Source: Rhodovulum sp. PH10 (GTDB lineage Bacteria; Pseudomonadota; Alphaproteobacteria; Rhizobiales; Xanthobacteraceae). From it: a DNA stretch of 64,000 nt. Below the pieces are notes generated by a model, which was not told the origin of the DNA, made no database searches, and saw only the letters and a list, made by a program, of their open reading frames with translations. Shown one piece after another: positions 17,696 to 26,978 of this stretch. The DNA is taken from the NCBI RefSeq assembly GCF_000293785.1, contig NZ_AKZI01000045.1, forward strand, positions 1 to 64,000. Direction: 5' to 3'. The first letter of the stretch is position 1; every line of letters starts with the position of its first letter. Position numbers and translations under genes: made by a program.

Positions 17696-18594
17696 GCGGC
17701 CCCGCGACCTTCGCGGTGCCGCCGACCTTTTTGGGCATCACCCGGCACGACCGGGAGGCGGCCTATTGCGTCGCCGGCATCCCGCTCGACATCGGCACCA
17801 CCAACCGGGCGGGCGCCCGCGACGGCGCCGCGGCGATCCGACGGGCGAGCCGCATGCTGGTCGACGGCGCGCACCCGGTCCACTGGGTGGAGCCGGCGCT
17901 GATGCCGGTCGCCGACATCGGCGATTTCTCCATCGCGCTCGGCGACATCGCGAAGAGCCTTGCGCTGATCGAGGAGCAGGCGGCGGCGGTCCCGCATCTC
18001 GTCGCGCTCGGCGGCGAGCACGGCATCACCTTGCCGCTCCTGCGGGCGCTGGCGAAGCGCCACGGGCCGCTCGCGCTCGTCCATTTCGATGCGCATGTCG
18101 ACACCTGGCCGGACAATTTCGGCCAAGCCTACGCGCACGGCTCGGTGTTCTTCCACGCCATCGAGGAGAAGCTGATCCAGCCGCTGAAGACCATCCAGAT
18201 CGGCATCCGTTCGCCGCTCGGCCGCGACGTCCACGACTGGACGGTCGGTAAGGGCGTCACCATCGTCACCGCCGAGGAGGTGCACGAGACGGTGCCCGCG
18301 GCGATCGCCCGCCACGTCCGCGACGTGGTCGGCGACGGGCCGGTCTATCTCTCGCTCGACATCGACGTGCTCGACCCGGCTTTCGCCCCCGGCACCGGCA
18401 CGCCGGAGGTGGGCGGGCTGGCGAGCTGGCAGGTGCAGGGCATTCTCCGCCGGCTCGGCGGGGTCGGCTTCGTCGGCATGGACGTGGTGGAGGTCTCGCC
18501 CGCCTATGATCACGCCGAGATCACCGCGCTCGCCGCCGCCACGTTCGCCTGGGAATATCTCGCGCTGCTCGGCCGTGGCGCAGTGACCGCCTGA
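17692..18594 (+). CDS. speB: agmatinase (ureohydrolase family)
   Basis: The 300 residues have the ureohydrolase manganese ligands in GGEHGI near 107, HFDAHVDT near 130 and SLDIDVLDPAFAPG near 223, plus the final conserved GMDVVEVSPAYD near 263. It hydrolyses agmatine to putrescine and urea. Fusion of its start to the stop of pyruvoyl arginine decarboxylase supports agmatinase over arginase or guanidinobutyrase. Cytoplasmic. Confidence 0.9.
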   Translation: MSGPATFAVPPTFLGITRHDREAAYCVAGIPLDIGTTNRAGARDGAAAIRRASRMLVDGAHPVHWVEPALMPVADIGDFSIALGDIAKSLALIEEQAAAVPHLVALGGEHGITLPLLRALAKRHGPLALVHFDAHVDTWPDNFGQAYAHGSVFFHAIEEKLIQPLKTIQIGIRSPLGRDVHDWTVGKGVTIVTAEEVHETVPAAIARHVRDVVGDGPVYLSLDIDVLDPAFAPGTGTPEVGGLASWQVQGILRRLGGVGFVGMDVVEVSPAYDHAEITALAAATFAWEYLALLGRGAVTA

Positions 18595-18645
18595 AGTCCC
18601 GCCACGCGACGTGCCCCTTGCGTCCGCCGCTCGGCGGGCGCATGA

Positions 18646-19905
<1,260 letters not shown>

Positions 19906-19910
19906 AGCCG

Positions 19911-21608
19911 CTACTTCTTCGGCTTCGCGCCCGCCTCGCCGGTCTTCTCCGCGCCGTTCAGCGCGGCGCGGAAGAAGGCCTCGGCATCGCGCCGGAATTT
20001 TTCGCGGGAGCCGTCCTCGGAATAGAACATGTGGCCGCCGCGATAGACCTCGAGGGTCGCCCGCGAAGCCTCGCCATAGACCGGAAGCTGCTGCAGGATC
20101 AGCTTGTTGGCGAAATAGGGCGTGACCAGGTCGGCGGCCCCGTGGGCGACCATCAGCCGGGTCTTGGGGTCGCTCGCGAGAAAATCGCGCACCTCGTCGA
20201 CCACCTCCGGCGCGCTGCGCCCGCCGCCCCAGTTCCACTGGCTGCTCACCGCGTCGTTCAGGAGCGCGTAGGGCCGGTCGATCGTCCAGCCGAGCGTGTC
20301 GCGATAGAGCTGCGTCATCGCCGCGGTGATCGGCGCCTTGGTGGCGTCGAGCACCGGATCGAGATAGCGCGACCGCGCCGCCGCGGGGGTCGGGTCGTAG
20401 GCGGTGACCGCCGCGTCGTAGGCGCTGCCGATCAGGCCACGCTCGCGAAACAGCTCGCGCTGAAAGGTGCGGTTGTCGACCCGCCCGGCGAGCCGGCGCA
20501 CCAGCGCCGGATCGAGCCCGGTCAAGGCCGCGACCTTGTCGGACATCCGCGCCACGGCTTCCGCGTCGCGCTCGCCGCGCAACAGGTCGGCGAGATAGTC
20601 GCCGGTCGCATAATGCTCGGCCTCGGCGAGCGCCTTCTCGTCGAACGCGTGCCGCGCCTCGAGCGCCGCCGCCGCCATCGAGGGCAGATGCATCACCCAT
20701 CCCATCGGCGCATGGTCGCGCTTGGCGAGCGTGGTGAAATCGAGCACCGGCGAGATCAGCACCATGCCGCGCACGCCGATCCCCTCCTCGCGGGCGAGCG
20801 CGCGGGCGATCATCGGCACGCGAAAGCCGCCATAGCTCTCGCCGACCAGGAATTTGGGCGAGCGCTCGCGGCCGTTCTTCACGATCCATTTGCGCACCGC
20901 GACGGCGAGCGCATCGGCGTCGCCCTCGATCGACCAGAACCGCTCGCGCACCTTGTCGCCGCCGACGATCCGGCTGTAGCCGGTGCCGGGCGGATCGACG
21001 AAGACGAGGTCGGTGAAATCGAGCCAGCTTTCGCCGTTCGGCACCAGCACCGGGGGCGTGGAGGCGGTGGCGCCGGCGAGCGGCAGCCGCCAGGGACCGA
21101 CCGCGCCGATGTTCAGATAGGCCGAGGCCGCCCCCGGCCCGCCATTGAAGAGAAAGGTCACCGGGCGGCTCGCCGGGTCGCCCATCGTGTAGGCGACGAA
21201 GCCGACCTCCGCGCGCAGGTCGCCGCTCTCGGCATCGAGGAGCGGGATCGAGCCGGCGGTCGCCCGAAACTTCACCGCCCGGCCGCCGATGGTGACCGTT
21301 TGGTCGGTCGTGACGTCGGCCGGCAGTTTTTTCGGGTCCGCCGCGGCGTCGTCCTTCTTCTTTGCCGCGTCGTCGTCCGCTGCCTTGGTCGCATCGGCCT
21401 TGGTCGTATCGGCTTTGGGCGCATCCCCTTTGGGCGCGGCGGCCGAAACCTCGGCGGCGGTCGAAGGACCGGCGTGCCGCCCGCCGGCGTGCTGGGCAAG
21501 ACCGGCGGCGGGGAGAAGCACCAGCGCGAGCAGCGCCGCGCCGGCCGTCAGCGCCGGGCGGCACATCGACGGCGACGTCCTGGAGGACGTGTAGGCATCA
21601 GGAGGCAT
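19911..21608 (-). CDS. serine carboxypeptidase (peptidase S10 family), secreted
   Basis: This ~565-residue enzyme has a hydrophobic export segment (ALTAGAALLALVLLPAAGLA) and an Ala/Asp/Lys-rich spacer at about 55-90. It has the S10 alpha/beta-hydrolase triad: the serine in VGESYGG near 255, the aspartate in HGAADLVTPYFA and the histidine in GGHMFYS near the C-terminus. It should trim C-terminal residues of peptides in the periplasm. A start at 21566, directly before the signal peptide, is equally possible. It is convergent with trpS (5 bases apart). Confidence 0.85.
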   Translation of the reverse strand: MPPDAYTSSRTSPSMCRPALTAGAALLALVLLPAAGLAQHAGGRHAGPSTAAEVSAAAPKGDAPKADTTKADATKAADDDAAKKKDDAAADPKKLPADVTTDQTVTIGGRAVKFRATAGSIPLLDAESGDLRAEVGFVAYTMGDPASRPVTFLFNGGPGAASAYLNIGAVGPWRLPLAGATASTPPVLVPNGESWLDFTDLVFVDPPGTGYSRIVGGDKVRERFWSIEGDADALAVAVRKWIVKNGRERSPKFLVGESYGGFRVPMIARALAREEGIGVRGMVLISPVLDFTTLAKRDHAPMGWVMHLPSMAAAALEARHAFDEKALAEAEHYATGDYLADLLRGERDAEAVARMSDKVAALTGLDPALVRRLAGRVDNRTFQRELFRERGLIGSAYDAAVTAYDPTPAAARSRYLDPVLDATKAPITAAMTQLYRDTLGWTIDRPYALLNDAVSSQWNWGGGRSAPEVVDEVRDFLASDPKTRLMVAHGAADLVTPYFANKLILQQLPVYGEASRATLEVYRGGHMFYSEDGSREKFRRDAEAFFRAALNGAEKTGEAGAKPKK

Positions 21609-21740
21609 CGGAACCTGTCCGGTCTGTTGCGGCGCGGGAAAAAAAGGCGGCCGCCGGGGATGGTCGCGGCGGACAGCGCTGCGCCGGGGTGGCTCACGGG
21701 CAGCGACGTCGCGTGCAAAACGTCGCGGGGCGCGCAAAAT

Positions 21741-22280
21741 TCACGAGCGGCGGTGCGATCCGCGGCGTGCCGGCTTGTCGGAGGTGCCGGCATCGGGCAG
21801 CCGCTCGATCGAGGTGAGCCGGCCGCTGGTGAAGCGGTAGATGCCGGCCTGCTCGTGGTTGGTGTAGGTCATCACCACGGTCCGGTCGCCACCCGGATTG
21901 CGTCCGATCTCGGTCGAGCCCGCCGGTCCGAGGATTTGGACGACCTGGCATTCCGTCATGTCGAGGCCGACGCCGCGCGTCAGCATCAGGCCGTCCGCCG
22001 ACGGCTCGGGAGCCGGCGCCGGCTCGCCGCCGCCGGAGCAGGCGCCCTGCGGATCGACCAGATCGGCCGGCGTCACCGGCTTGCGGGTGTTGACCTGGCT
22101 CTTGGCGAACTCGTCGTTGCGCGGCGGCACGATCGAGCGCCAGGACGGCACCAGGTTCACCTGGGCGGGATCGACCATCATCGAGCCGCCGCAGCCGCCG
22201 AGGCCGAGCGCCACCAGGGCGACCGCCACCGATGCCGTCGTGGTGATTCTGGTGCGGTGAAGAATGCGATCGAGCCGCAT
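21741..22280 (-). CDS. lipoprotein, hypothetical
   Basis: The start ATG follows GGAAGGACCCCTC. The 179-residue product begins with a hydrophobic segment ending in LGLGGC, a lipobox, so the mature protein is lipid-anchored with Cys near residue 29. The mature part contains a Pro/Glu/Ala-rich linker and then GLDMTECQVVQILGP and GGDRTVVMTYTN, which resemble the SmpA/OmlA-like fold of small outer-membrane assembly lipoproteins. That relation is by eye only. It is followed 130 bases later by the S10 peptidase start on the same strand. Confidence 0.75.
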   Translation of the reverse strand: MRLDRILHRTRITTTASVAVALVALGLGGCGGSMMVDPAQVNLVPSWRSIVPPRNDEFAKSQVNTRKPVTPADLVDPQGACSGGGEPAPAPEPSADGLMLTRGVGLDMTECQVVQILGPAGSTEIGRNPGGDRTVVMTYTNHEQAGIYRFTSGRLTSIERLPDAGTSDKPARRGSHRRS

Positions 22281-22605
22281 GAGGGGTCCTTCCCCGGAAA
22301 TACCCGTGCGGCCGGCCCGCCGGCCGCCGCCTGTTCGTCGCGTCGTCCGCTCCCGGCGCCGCCCGGTGGCCGCGCCGGCCGAGGGTCGCCCCTGCCGGCT
22401 GTCGAGCCGCCCGGTCGTCGCAACCCGTCGCCCCCGCGGCGATCCGCCGGACGGCGGAGAATGCCGCACCGCAGGCGCGGTACCACGCCGTGGGCGACGC
22501 CCCATCCCCGGCGAGGCCGGCGCCTGATCACCACCTTTTTACGTCACCAAGATGGCGGCGTCGACCGGGCCCGGCGGCGCTGCCCACAGGCTGCGCCGGC
22601 CGCTC
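22281..22605. other. 325-nt gap, nothing recognised
   Basis: Lies between the lipoprotein start and the holC stop. It is Arg/Pro-codon-like GC-rich DNA in every frame, with no ribosome-binding site, hairpin or repeat that I can support. Confidence 0.4.
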
Positions 22606-23061
22606 TCAGCCGCGTTTCTGCCAGCGCCCCCTTTCGTCGCACTGCCAGTATGTTACCGCAAATCCCTCGGCCTTTTTCTCACGCCACAGGACGCGCGCGT
22701 CGGCGACCGCCTCCTCGTCCTCGCCGTCGAACATCACGACGATCCGCGCATAGCTCGCGGCGTCCGGCGGCGCCGGCGCCCGGTCGATCAGGAAGCGCAC
22801 CGAGGCGCCGTTGGGGTTCCCCTCGTCGACCGTCAGCACGATCGGATGCTTGTCGGCGAGCCCGTCGCGGGCGGTGCCGTGCGGCAGGAAGCCGTCCTCG
22901 CGAAAAGTCCACAGATGCGCGTCGAGCGCCTCGACCCGCTCCTCGGAGGCGGTCTGCACCACCACCCGCCAGCCGCGCTCGAGCGACTTTTCCAGAAGCG
23001 TCGGCAGCACCCGCTCGAGCGGCTGCCGCTGCAGATGGTAAAAGAGAAGCTCCGTCATCAC
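22606..23061 (-). CDS. holC: DNA polymerase III chi subunit
   Basis: The 151 residues match HolC: N-terminal TELLFYHLQRQPLERVLP, central LWTFREDGFLPHG and C-terminal FAVTYWQCDERGRWQKRG. Chi links the clamp loader to single-stranded-DNA-binding protein in the replisome. In relatives holC is commonly adjacent to the leucyl aminopeptidase gene; here a toxin-antitoxin pair lies between them on the other strand. The double ATG start leaves a one-residue ambiguity. Confidence 0.93.
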   Translation of the reverse strand: MMTELLFYHLQRQPLERVLPTLLEKSLERGWRVVVQTASEERVEALDAHLWTFREDGFLPHGTARDGLADKHPIVLTVDEGNPNGASVRFLIDRAPAPPDAASYARIVVMFDGEDEEAVADARVLWREKKAEGFAVTYWQCDERGRWQKRG

Positions 23062-23176
23062 TCACATCCACGGACCCGAGGTCCGGCCGCCGGAGCCGGA
23101 CGATAGCCGGACGTCGCAGCGCGCGCGAGAGGGACCTGTGGTTGTGGCAGGACACGTCGACGGTTATGTTTCGGGG

Positions 23177-23497
23177 ATGGAGAAAAAGCGCGAGGCAGCC
23201 GCGATGTCGTCCCATGGCGAGCCGACGAGCCGCGACCGCCAGTCGCTCGAGGGCTTCGTGCGGTTGGAGCTACAGGTCCGGCCGGACGACGCACCGCTGC
23301 TGCGCGACCTCGCCCGTGCGCTCGCCGATCCCGCCCGCGCGACCGACACACGCCACTTTCTGCATCGGCAACTCGGCACCGCGACGACGGGCGACACGCT
23401 GAAGGCGCTGCTCGCCGCCGCCCCGGCCGATCTAGACCTCGACCGGGACCGCGGTCTCGACCGTGGTCTCGATCTCGGCCGCGACGTCGTGCTGTGA
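23177..23497 (+). CDS. putative antitoxin of a VapBC-like pair
   Basis: A 106-residue protein ends in GTGA overlap with a PIN-domain toxin, the usual antitoxin position. The core FVRLELQVRPDDAPLLRDLA (about 28-47) looks like a short strand-helix element, but no AbrB, RHH or Phd DNA-binding domain is evident. The last 20 residues are a Leu-Asp-Arg repeat (DRDRGLDRGLDLGRD) encoded by a short tandem repeat. The start could be 27 bases later; neither has a strong ribosome-binding site. Confidence 0.6.
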   Translation: MEKKREAAAMSSHGEPTSRDRQSLEGFVRLELQVRPDDAPLLRDLARALADPARATDTRHFLHRQLGTATTGDTLKALLAAAPADLDLDRDRGLDRGLDLGRDVVL

Positions 23498-23928
23498 GCT
23501 ACCTGATCGACACCAACATCGTCTCGGAGATCCGCAAGGGCGAGCGCTGCGATCCACGCGTCGCCGCGTGGTGGGCAGGCATCGACGGCACCGACCTCCA
23601 TCTCAGTGTTTTGGTGCTGGGCGAGATCCGCAAGGGAATCGAGCGGGCGCGCCGAACCGATCCGATCCGGGCGGAGGTGTTCGAGCGGTGGCTCGCCGCG
23701 GTCGAGGAGCACTTTGCCGGCCGCATTCTGCCGATCGACCGACGAGTCGCCGACGAATGGGGACGGATGATCGCCATCCGCCCCGTCCCGACCGTCGACG
23801 CCCTTTTGGCGGCGAGCGCAAAAGTGCACGGGATGACGCTCGTCACCCGCAACCTCCGCGACGTCGCAGACCTCGGGGCGAGCGTGCTCGACCCGTTCGA
23901 TCTCCCGACGCCGCCGGAGAGCGGTTGA
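23494..23928 (+). CDS. VapC-type PIN-domain ribonuclease toxin
   Basis: The 144 residues have the PIN-domain acidic set: Asp6 in YLIDTN, Glu44 in LGEIRKGIE, Asp102 in PTVDALLAA, and the TRNLRDV end (Asp123). Such toxins cut specific RNAs, often tRNA or rRNA, until bound by the antitoxin. The GTG start overlaps the antitoxin stop, so the two are coupled. It is inserted between holC and pepA, genes usually adjacent in relatives, consistent with acquisition. Confidence 0.88.
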   Translation: MSYLIDTNIVSEIRKGERCDPRVAAWWAGIDGTDLHLSVLVLGEIRKGIERARRTDPIRAEVFERWLAAVEEHFAGRILPIDRRVADEWGRMIAIRPVPTVDALLAASAKVHGMTLVTRNLRDVADLGASVLDPFDLPTPPESG

Positions 23929-23931
23929 CGC

Positions 23932-25428
23932 TCACCCTTCGTAACAATCGGCCACCAACCGGTCGAGCAGCCGCACGCCCCAGCCAGAGCTCCAGCTCTT
24001 GTTGAGGTCGGTCTGCGGCGAGCCGAGCGCGGTGCCGGCGATGTCGAGGTGAGCCCACACGGCATCGCCCACGTGGCGCTTGAGGAACTGCGCCGCGGTG
24101 ATCGCGCCGCCGTGCCGGCCGCCGGAGTTCTTCATGTCGGCGAACTTCGAGTCGATCAGCTTGTCGTAGGCCGGGCCGAGCGGCATCCGCCACACTTTTT
24201 CCGCGGTCGCCTCGCCGGCCTTCACGAGATTGGCGGCCAGCGTGTCGTCGTTGGTGAACAGGCCGGCATGCTCCTGGCCGAGCGCCACCATGATGGCACC
24301 GGTCAGCGTCGCGAGGTCGATCACCGCCTTCGGCTTGAACTTGGTGATGGTATGGTGGAGCACGTCGCCGAGCACCAGCCGCCCCTCGGCGTCGGTGTTG
24401 ACGATCTCGACCGTCTGCCCGGACATGGTGGTGACGATGTCGCCCGGCCGCTGGGCGTTGCCGTCCGGCATGTTCTCGACGAGCCCGATCACGCCGACGG
24501 CGTTGACCTTGGCCTTGCGGGCGGCGAGCGCATGCAGCAGCCCGGTGACGCAGGCGGCGCCCGCCATGTCGCCCTTCATGTCCTCCATGCCCTGCGACGG
24601 CTTGATCGAGATGCCGCCCGAATCGAAGCACACCCCCTTGCCGACGAAGGCGATCGGCGCCTCGCTCTTCTTGCCGCCGTTCCAGCGCATGACGACCACC
24701 CGGCTCTCGTGGGCGGACCCCTGCCCGACCGCCAGCAGCGCGGTCATCCCGAGCCGCTTCAGCGCCCGCTCGTCGAGCACCTCGACATTCACCCCGAGAT
24801 CCCGCAGCGCCGCCGCCCGCTTGGCGAAGGCCTCGGGAAACAGCACGTTCGGCGGCTCGTTGACGAGATCGCGGGCGAGCACCACGCCGTCCGCCACCGC
24901 CTCGCGGGCAACCGCCGCGCGGCGCGCCGCCGCCGGGTCGTCCACCGCCACCGTGAGGGCGAGCGCCTTCGGGGCCTCCTCGCCCTCCTTGCGCTTGGTC
25001 TTGTAGCGGTCGAAGGCATAGGCGCGCAGCCGCGCCCCGAGCACGAGGTCGGCTGCCGCCTCCGGCGTCATCGGGCCGGCCGGCAGCTCGGCGAGCATGG
25101 TCACCTCGCCGCCCGCCGCGGCGAGCTTGCCGAGCGCGACGCCGCCGAGCCGCACCGAATCGTTCGGCGACGTCTCCTTCGGCGTGCCGGTTCCCACCAC
25201 CCGCAGCCGGTCGACCTCGAGATCGGCCGGGGCCACCAGGTCGAGCACGCTGCCGAGCTTGCCCTTGAAGCGCTCCGCCGCGGCGGCGCGGGTCACCTGG
25301 GCGGCGGCCTTGCCGAGAATCTTGCGCGTCCGGGTCCCGAATCGCAGCCCGTCGTCGCAGAACACGACCAGAACGCCCTTCCTCGGCGGCGCGACCGTCG
25401 CGAACTTCGCCCGGAAACTCTCAGCCAT
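23932..25428 (-). CDS. pepA: leucyl aminopeptidase
   Basis: The 498-residue enzyme belongs to the M17 family. The signature [12 protein letters not shown] lies near residue 341, and metal-binding regions [17 protein letters not shown] and [10 protein letters not shown] lie around 255-290. It removes N-terminal residues from peptides using two metal ions in the cytoplasm. The ATG follows GAGGACATTCGAGT; upstream extensions lack support. It converges on the toxin gene, which stops 3 bases away. In relatives it sits next to lptF, which is missing here. Confidence 0.95.
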   Translation of the reverse strand: MAESFRAKFATVAPPRKGVLVVFCDDGLRFGTRTRKILGKAAAQVTRAAAAERFKGKLGSVLDLVAPADLEVDRLRVVGTGTPKETSPNDSVRLGGVALGKLAAAGGEVTMLAELPAGPMTPEAAADLVLGARLRAYAFDRYKTKRKEGEEAPKALALTVAVDDPAAARRAAVAREAVADGVVLARDLVNEPPNVLFPEAFAKRAAALRDLGVNVEVLDERALKRLGMTALLAVGQGSAHESRVVVMRWNGGKKSEAPIAFVGKGVCFDSGGISIKPSQGMEDMKGDMAGAACVTGLLHALAARKAKVNAVGVIGLVENMPDGNAQRPGDIVTTMSGQTVEIVNTDAEGRLVLGDVLHHTITKFKPKAVIDLATLTGAIMVALGQEHAGLFTNDDTLAANLVKAGEATAEKVWRMPLGPAYDKLIDSKFADMKNSGGRHGGAITAAQFLKRHVGDAVWAHLDIAGTALGSPQTDLNKSWSSGWGVRLLDRLVADCYEG

Positions 25429-25883
25429 ACTCGAATGTCCTCTCGTGTTGCGCGCGAACCTTTGCGCAAAGGTGGCGCCGATCGTGCGCGATTCTGTGGC
25501 CCCGTGGTCACGCCGGCCGTAATTCCCGTGCGGGCGTAGTGACCGAAGGCCCAATCCTTGGCATAGCATCGGAGGGTGCGCCGGTCATACTCCGTTAACC
25601 AGACCGACGCGCCGCGAGGCGGGAGTACCGCGGATGGCCTTTTTGTGGACAGATCGGCCCGCCAAGTTGTCGTATCTTGGGGACGATGCCCCCGGAGTCG
25701 CCGGCATGGCGACCGGACGGGGGCGGGACGGACGGCTCGGGGGAGCCGGGGGACCAGGGGGAATGGCGGACTCGACCGGCGACGCCGGTTCCATCATGGT
25801 GTTCGGAGATCGGACCGGCGGGGCCATCGCCTCCGCGCCGGCCGGTGTGGCGTGGCCCAGGCCGCGGACCTGAGAGTGCAGGG
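25429..25883. other. 455-nt gap where lptF would be expected
   Basis: The region between pepA and lptG holds no recognisable LptF sequence. It is gene-poor, with Gly/Pro-codon-like GGGGGA runs at 25720-25765. TTGTCGTATCTTGGGGACG at 25667-25685 could be part of a promoter with ribosome-binding site, but the ATG after it opens a low-complexity frame that simply runs into lptG. Confidence 0.5.
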
Positions 25884-26978
25884 ATGATCGGGGGACGACT
25901 CGCACGCTATTTCGGTCGGCGCTTTCTGAGCGCCTCCTTGACCGTGTTCGTCGGCGTGTTCGGGCTCGTCGTCCTGGTCGACTATATCGAGCTGATGCGC
26001 CGCTCGGCCGGCGAGGCGAACGCCACCGCCCTGCTCGCCGCCGGCATCTCGCTCACCCGCGTGCCGCAGATCATGGAGCGCATCCTGCCGTTCGCCGTGC
26101 TGGTGGGCGCGATGATGTGCTACCTCAATCTGTCCCGCCGCCTCGAGCTGGTGGTCGCCCGCTCCGCCGGCATGTCGGCTTGGCAGTTCGTGACGCCGGC
26201 GGTGGTGGTCGCGCTCGGCATCGGCGCCTTCGCCACCATGGTCTACAACCCGGTCGCCGCGGCGCTGCAGGAGCAGTCCAAGCGGCTCGAGGATCAGGCC
26301 TTCAACAACGCCCAGCAATCGAGCCTGCAGGCCACCGGCACCGGCTTCTGGGTGCGCCAGAAGAGCGTCGACGGCCAGTCGATCGTCAATGCCGCGACCA
26401 GCGCCGACCAGGGCGTGCGGCTCGGCGGCGTCACCGTCTTCATGTACGATCACACCGGCCGCTTCGTGGAGCGGGTGGAGGCCAAGGCCGCCGTGCTCGA
26501 GGAAGGCCACTGGCGCCTGATCGAGGCCCGCCGCTACCCGGTCGACGCACCCCCGCAGGTGCTGCCGACCTACCAGATCCAGACCAACCTGACGCTCGCC
26601 CAGGTGCGCGAAACCTTTGCGACGCCGGAGACCGTGTCGTTCTGGGATCTGCCGTTCTTCATCGAGATGGCCGAGCATGCGGGGCTCGCCGCCGCCGGTT
26701 ACCGGCTGCAGTATCAGAAGCTGATCTCGCGGCCGGCCCTGCTCGCCGCCATGGTGCTGGTCGCCGCCGCCTTCTCGCTGCGCTTCTTCCGCTTCGGCGG
26801 GGTGCAGAAGATGGTGCTCGCCGGCGTGCTCGCCGGATTTTCGCTCTACGTGCTCTCGAAGGTCACGGAAGATCTCAGCAAGGCCGAGCTTCTGAACCCG
26901 GTGGTCGCCGCCTGGCTGCCGGTGACGATCGGCGTGCTCACCGGTCTCGTGCCGCTGCTCTACCAGGAGGACGGCTGA
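25884..26978 (+). CDS. lptG: LPS export ABC transporter permease LptG
   Basis: The 364 residues have the YjgP/YjgQ layout. Two or three N-terminal membrane helices (SASLTVFVGVFGLVVLVDYI, ILPFAVLVGAMMCYLNLS) are followed by a periplasmic beta-jellyroll at about 140-270 and three C-terminal helices. With LptB and LptF it extracts LPS from the inner membrane. Its stop overlaps the lptD start (TGATG), so it is coupled to lptD. The DLPFFIEMAEHAG segment and position before lptD favour LptG over LptF. The usual lptF neighbour is absent. Confidence 0.9.
   Translation: MIGGRLARYFGRRFLSASLTVFVGVFGLVVLVDYIELMRRSAGEANATALLAAGISLTRVPQIMERILPFAVLVGAMMCYLNLSRRLELVVARSAGMSAWQFVTPAVVVALGIGAFATMVYNPVAAALQEQSKRLEDQAFNNAQQSSLQATGTGFWVRQKSVDGQSIVNAATSADQGVRLGGVTVFMYDHTGRFVERVEAKAAVLEEGHWRLIEARRYPVDAPPQVLPTYQIQTNLTLAQVRETFATPETVSFWDLPFFIEMAEHAGLAAAGYRLQYQKLISRPALLAAMVLVAAAFSLRFFRFGGVQKMVLAGVLAGFSLYVLSKVTEDLSKAELLNPVVAAWLPVTIGVLTGLVPLLYQEDG

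Noticed and set aside
20031-23402. 1123-codon plus-strand open frame opposite the S10 peptidase, lipoprotein and holC
   Set aside because: It spans three recognisable opposite genes and their gaps. Its protein is His/Arg/Gly-rich noise caused by high GC; no start signal or domain.
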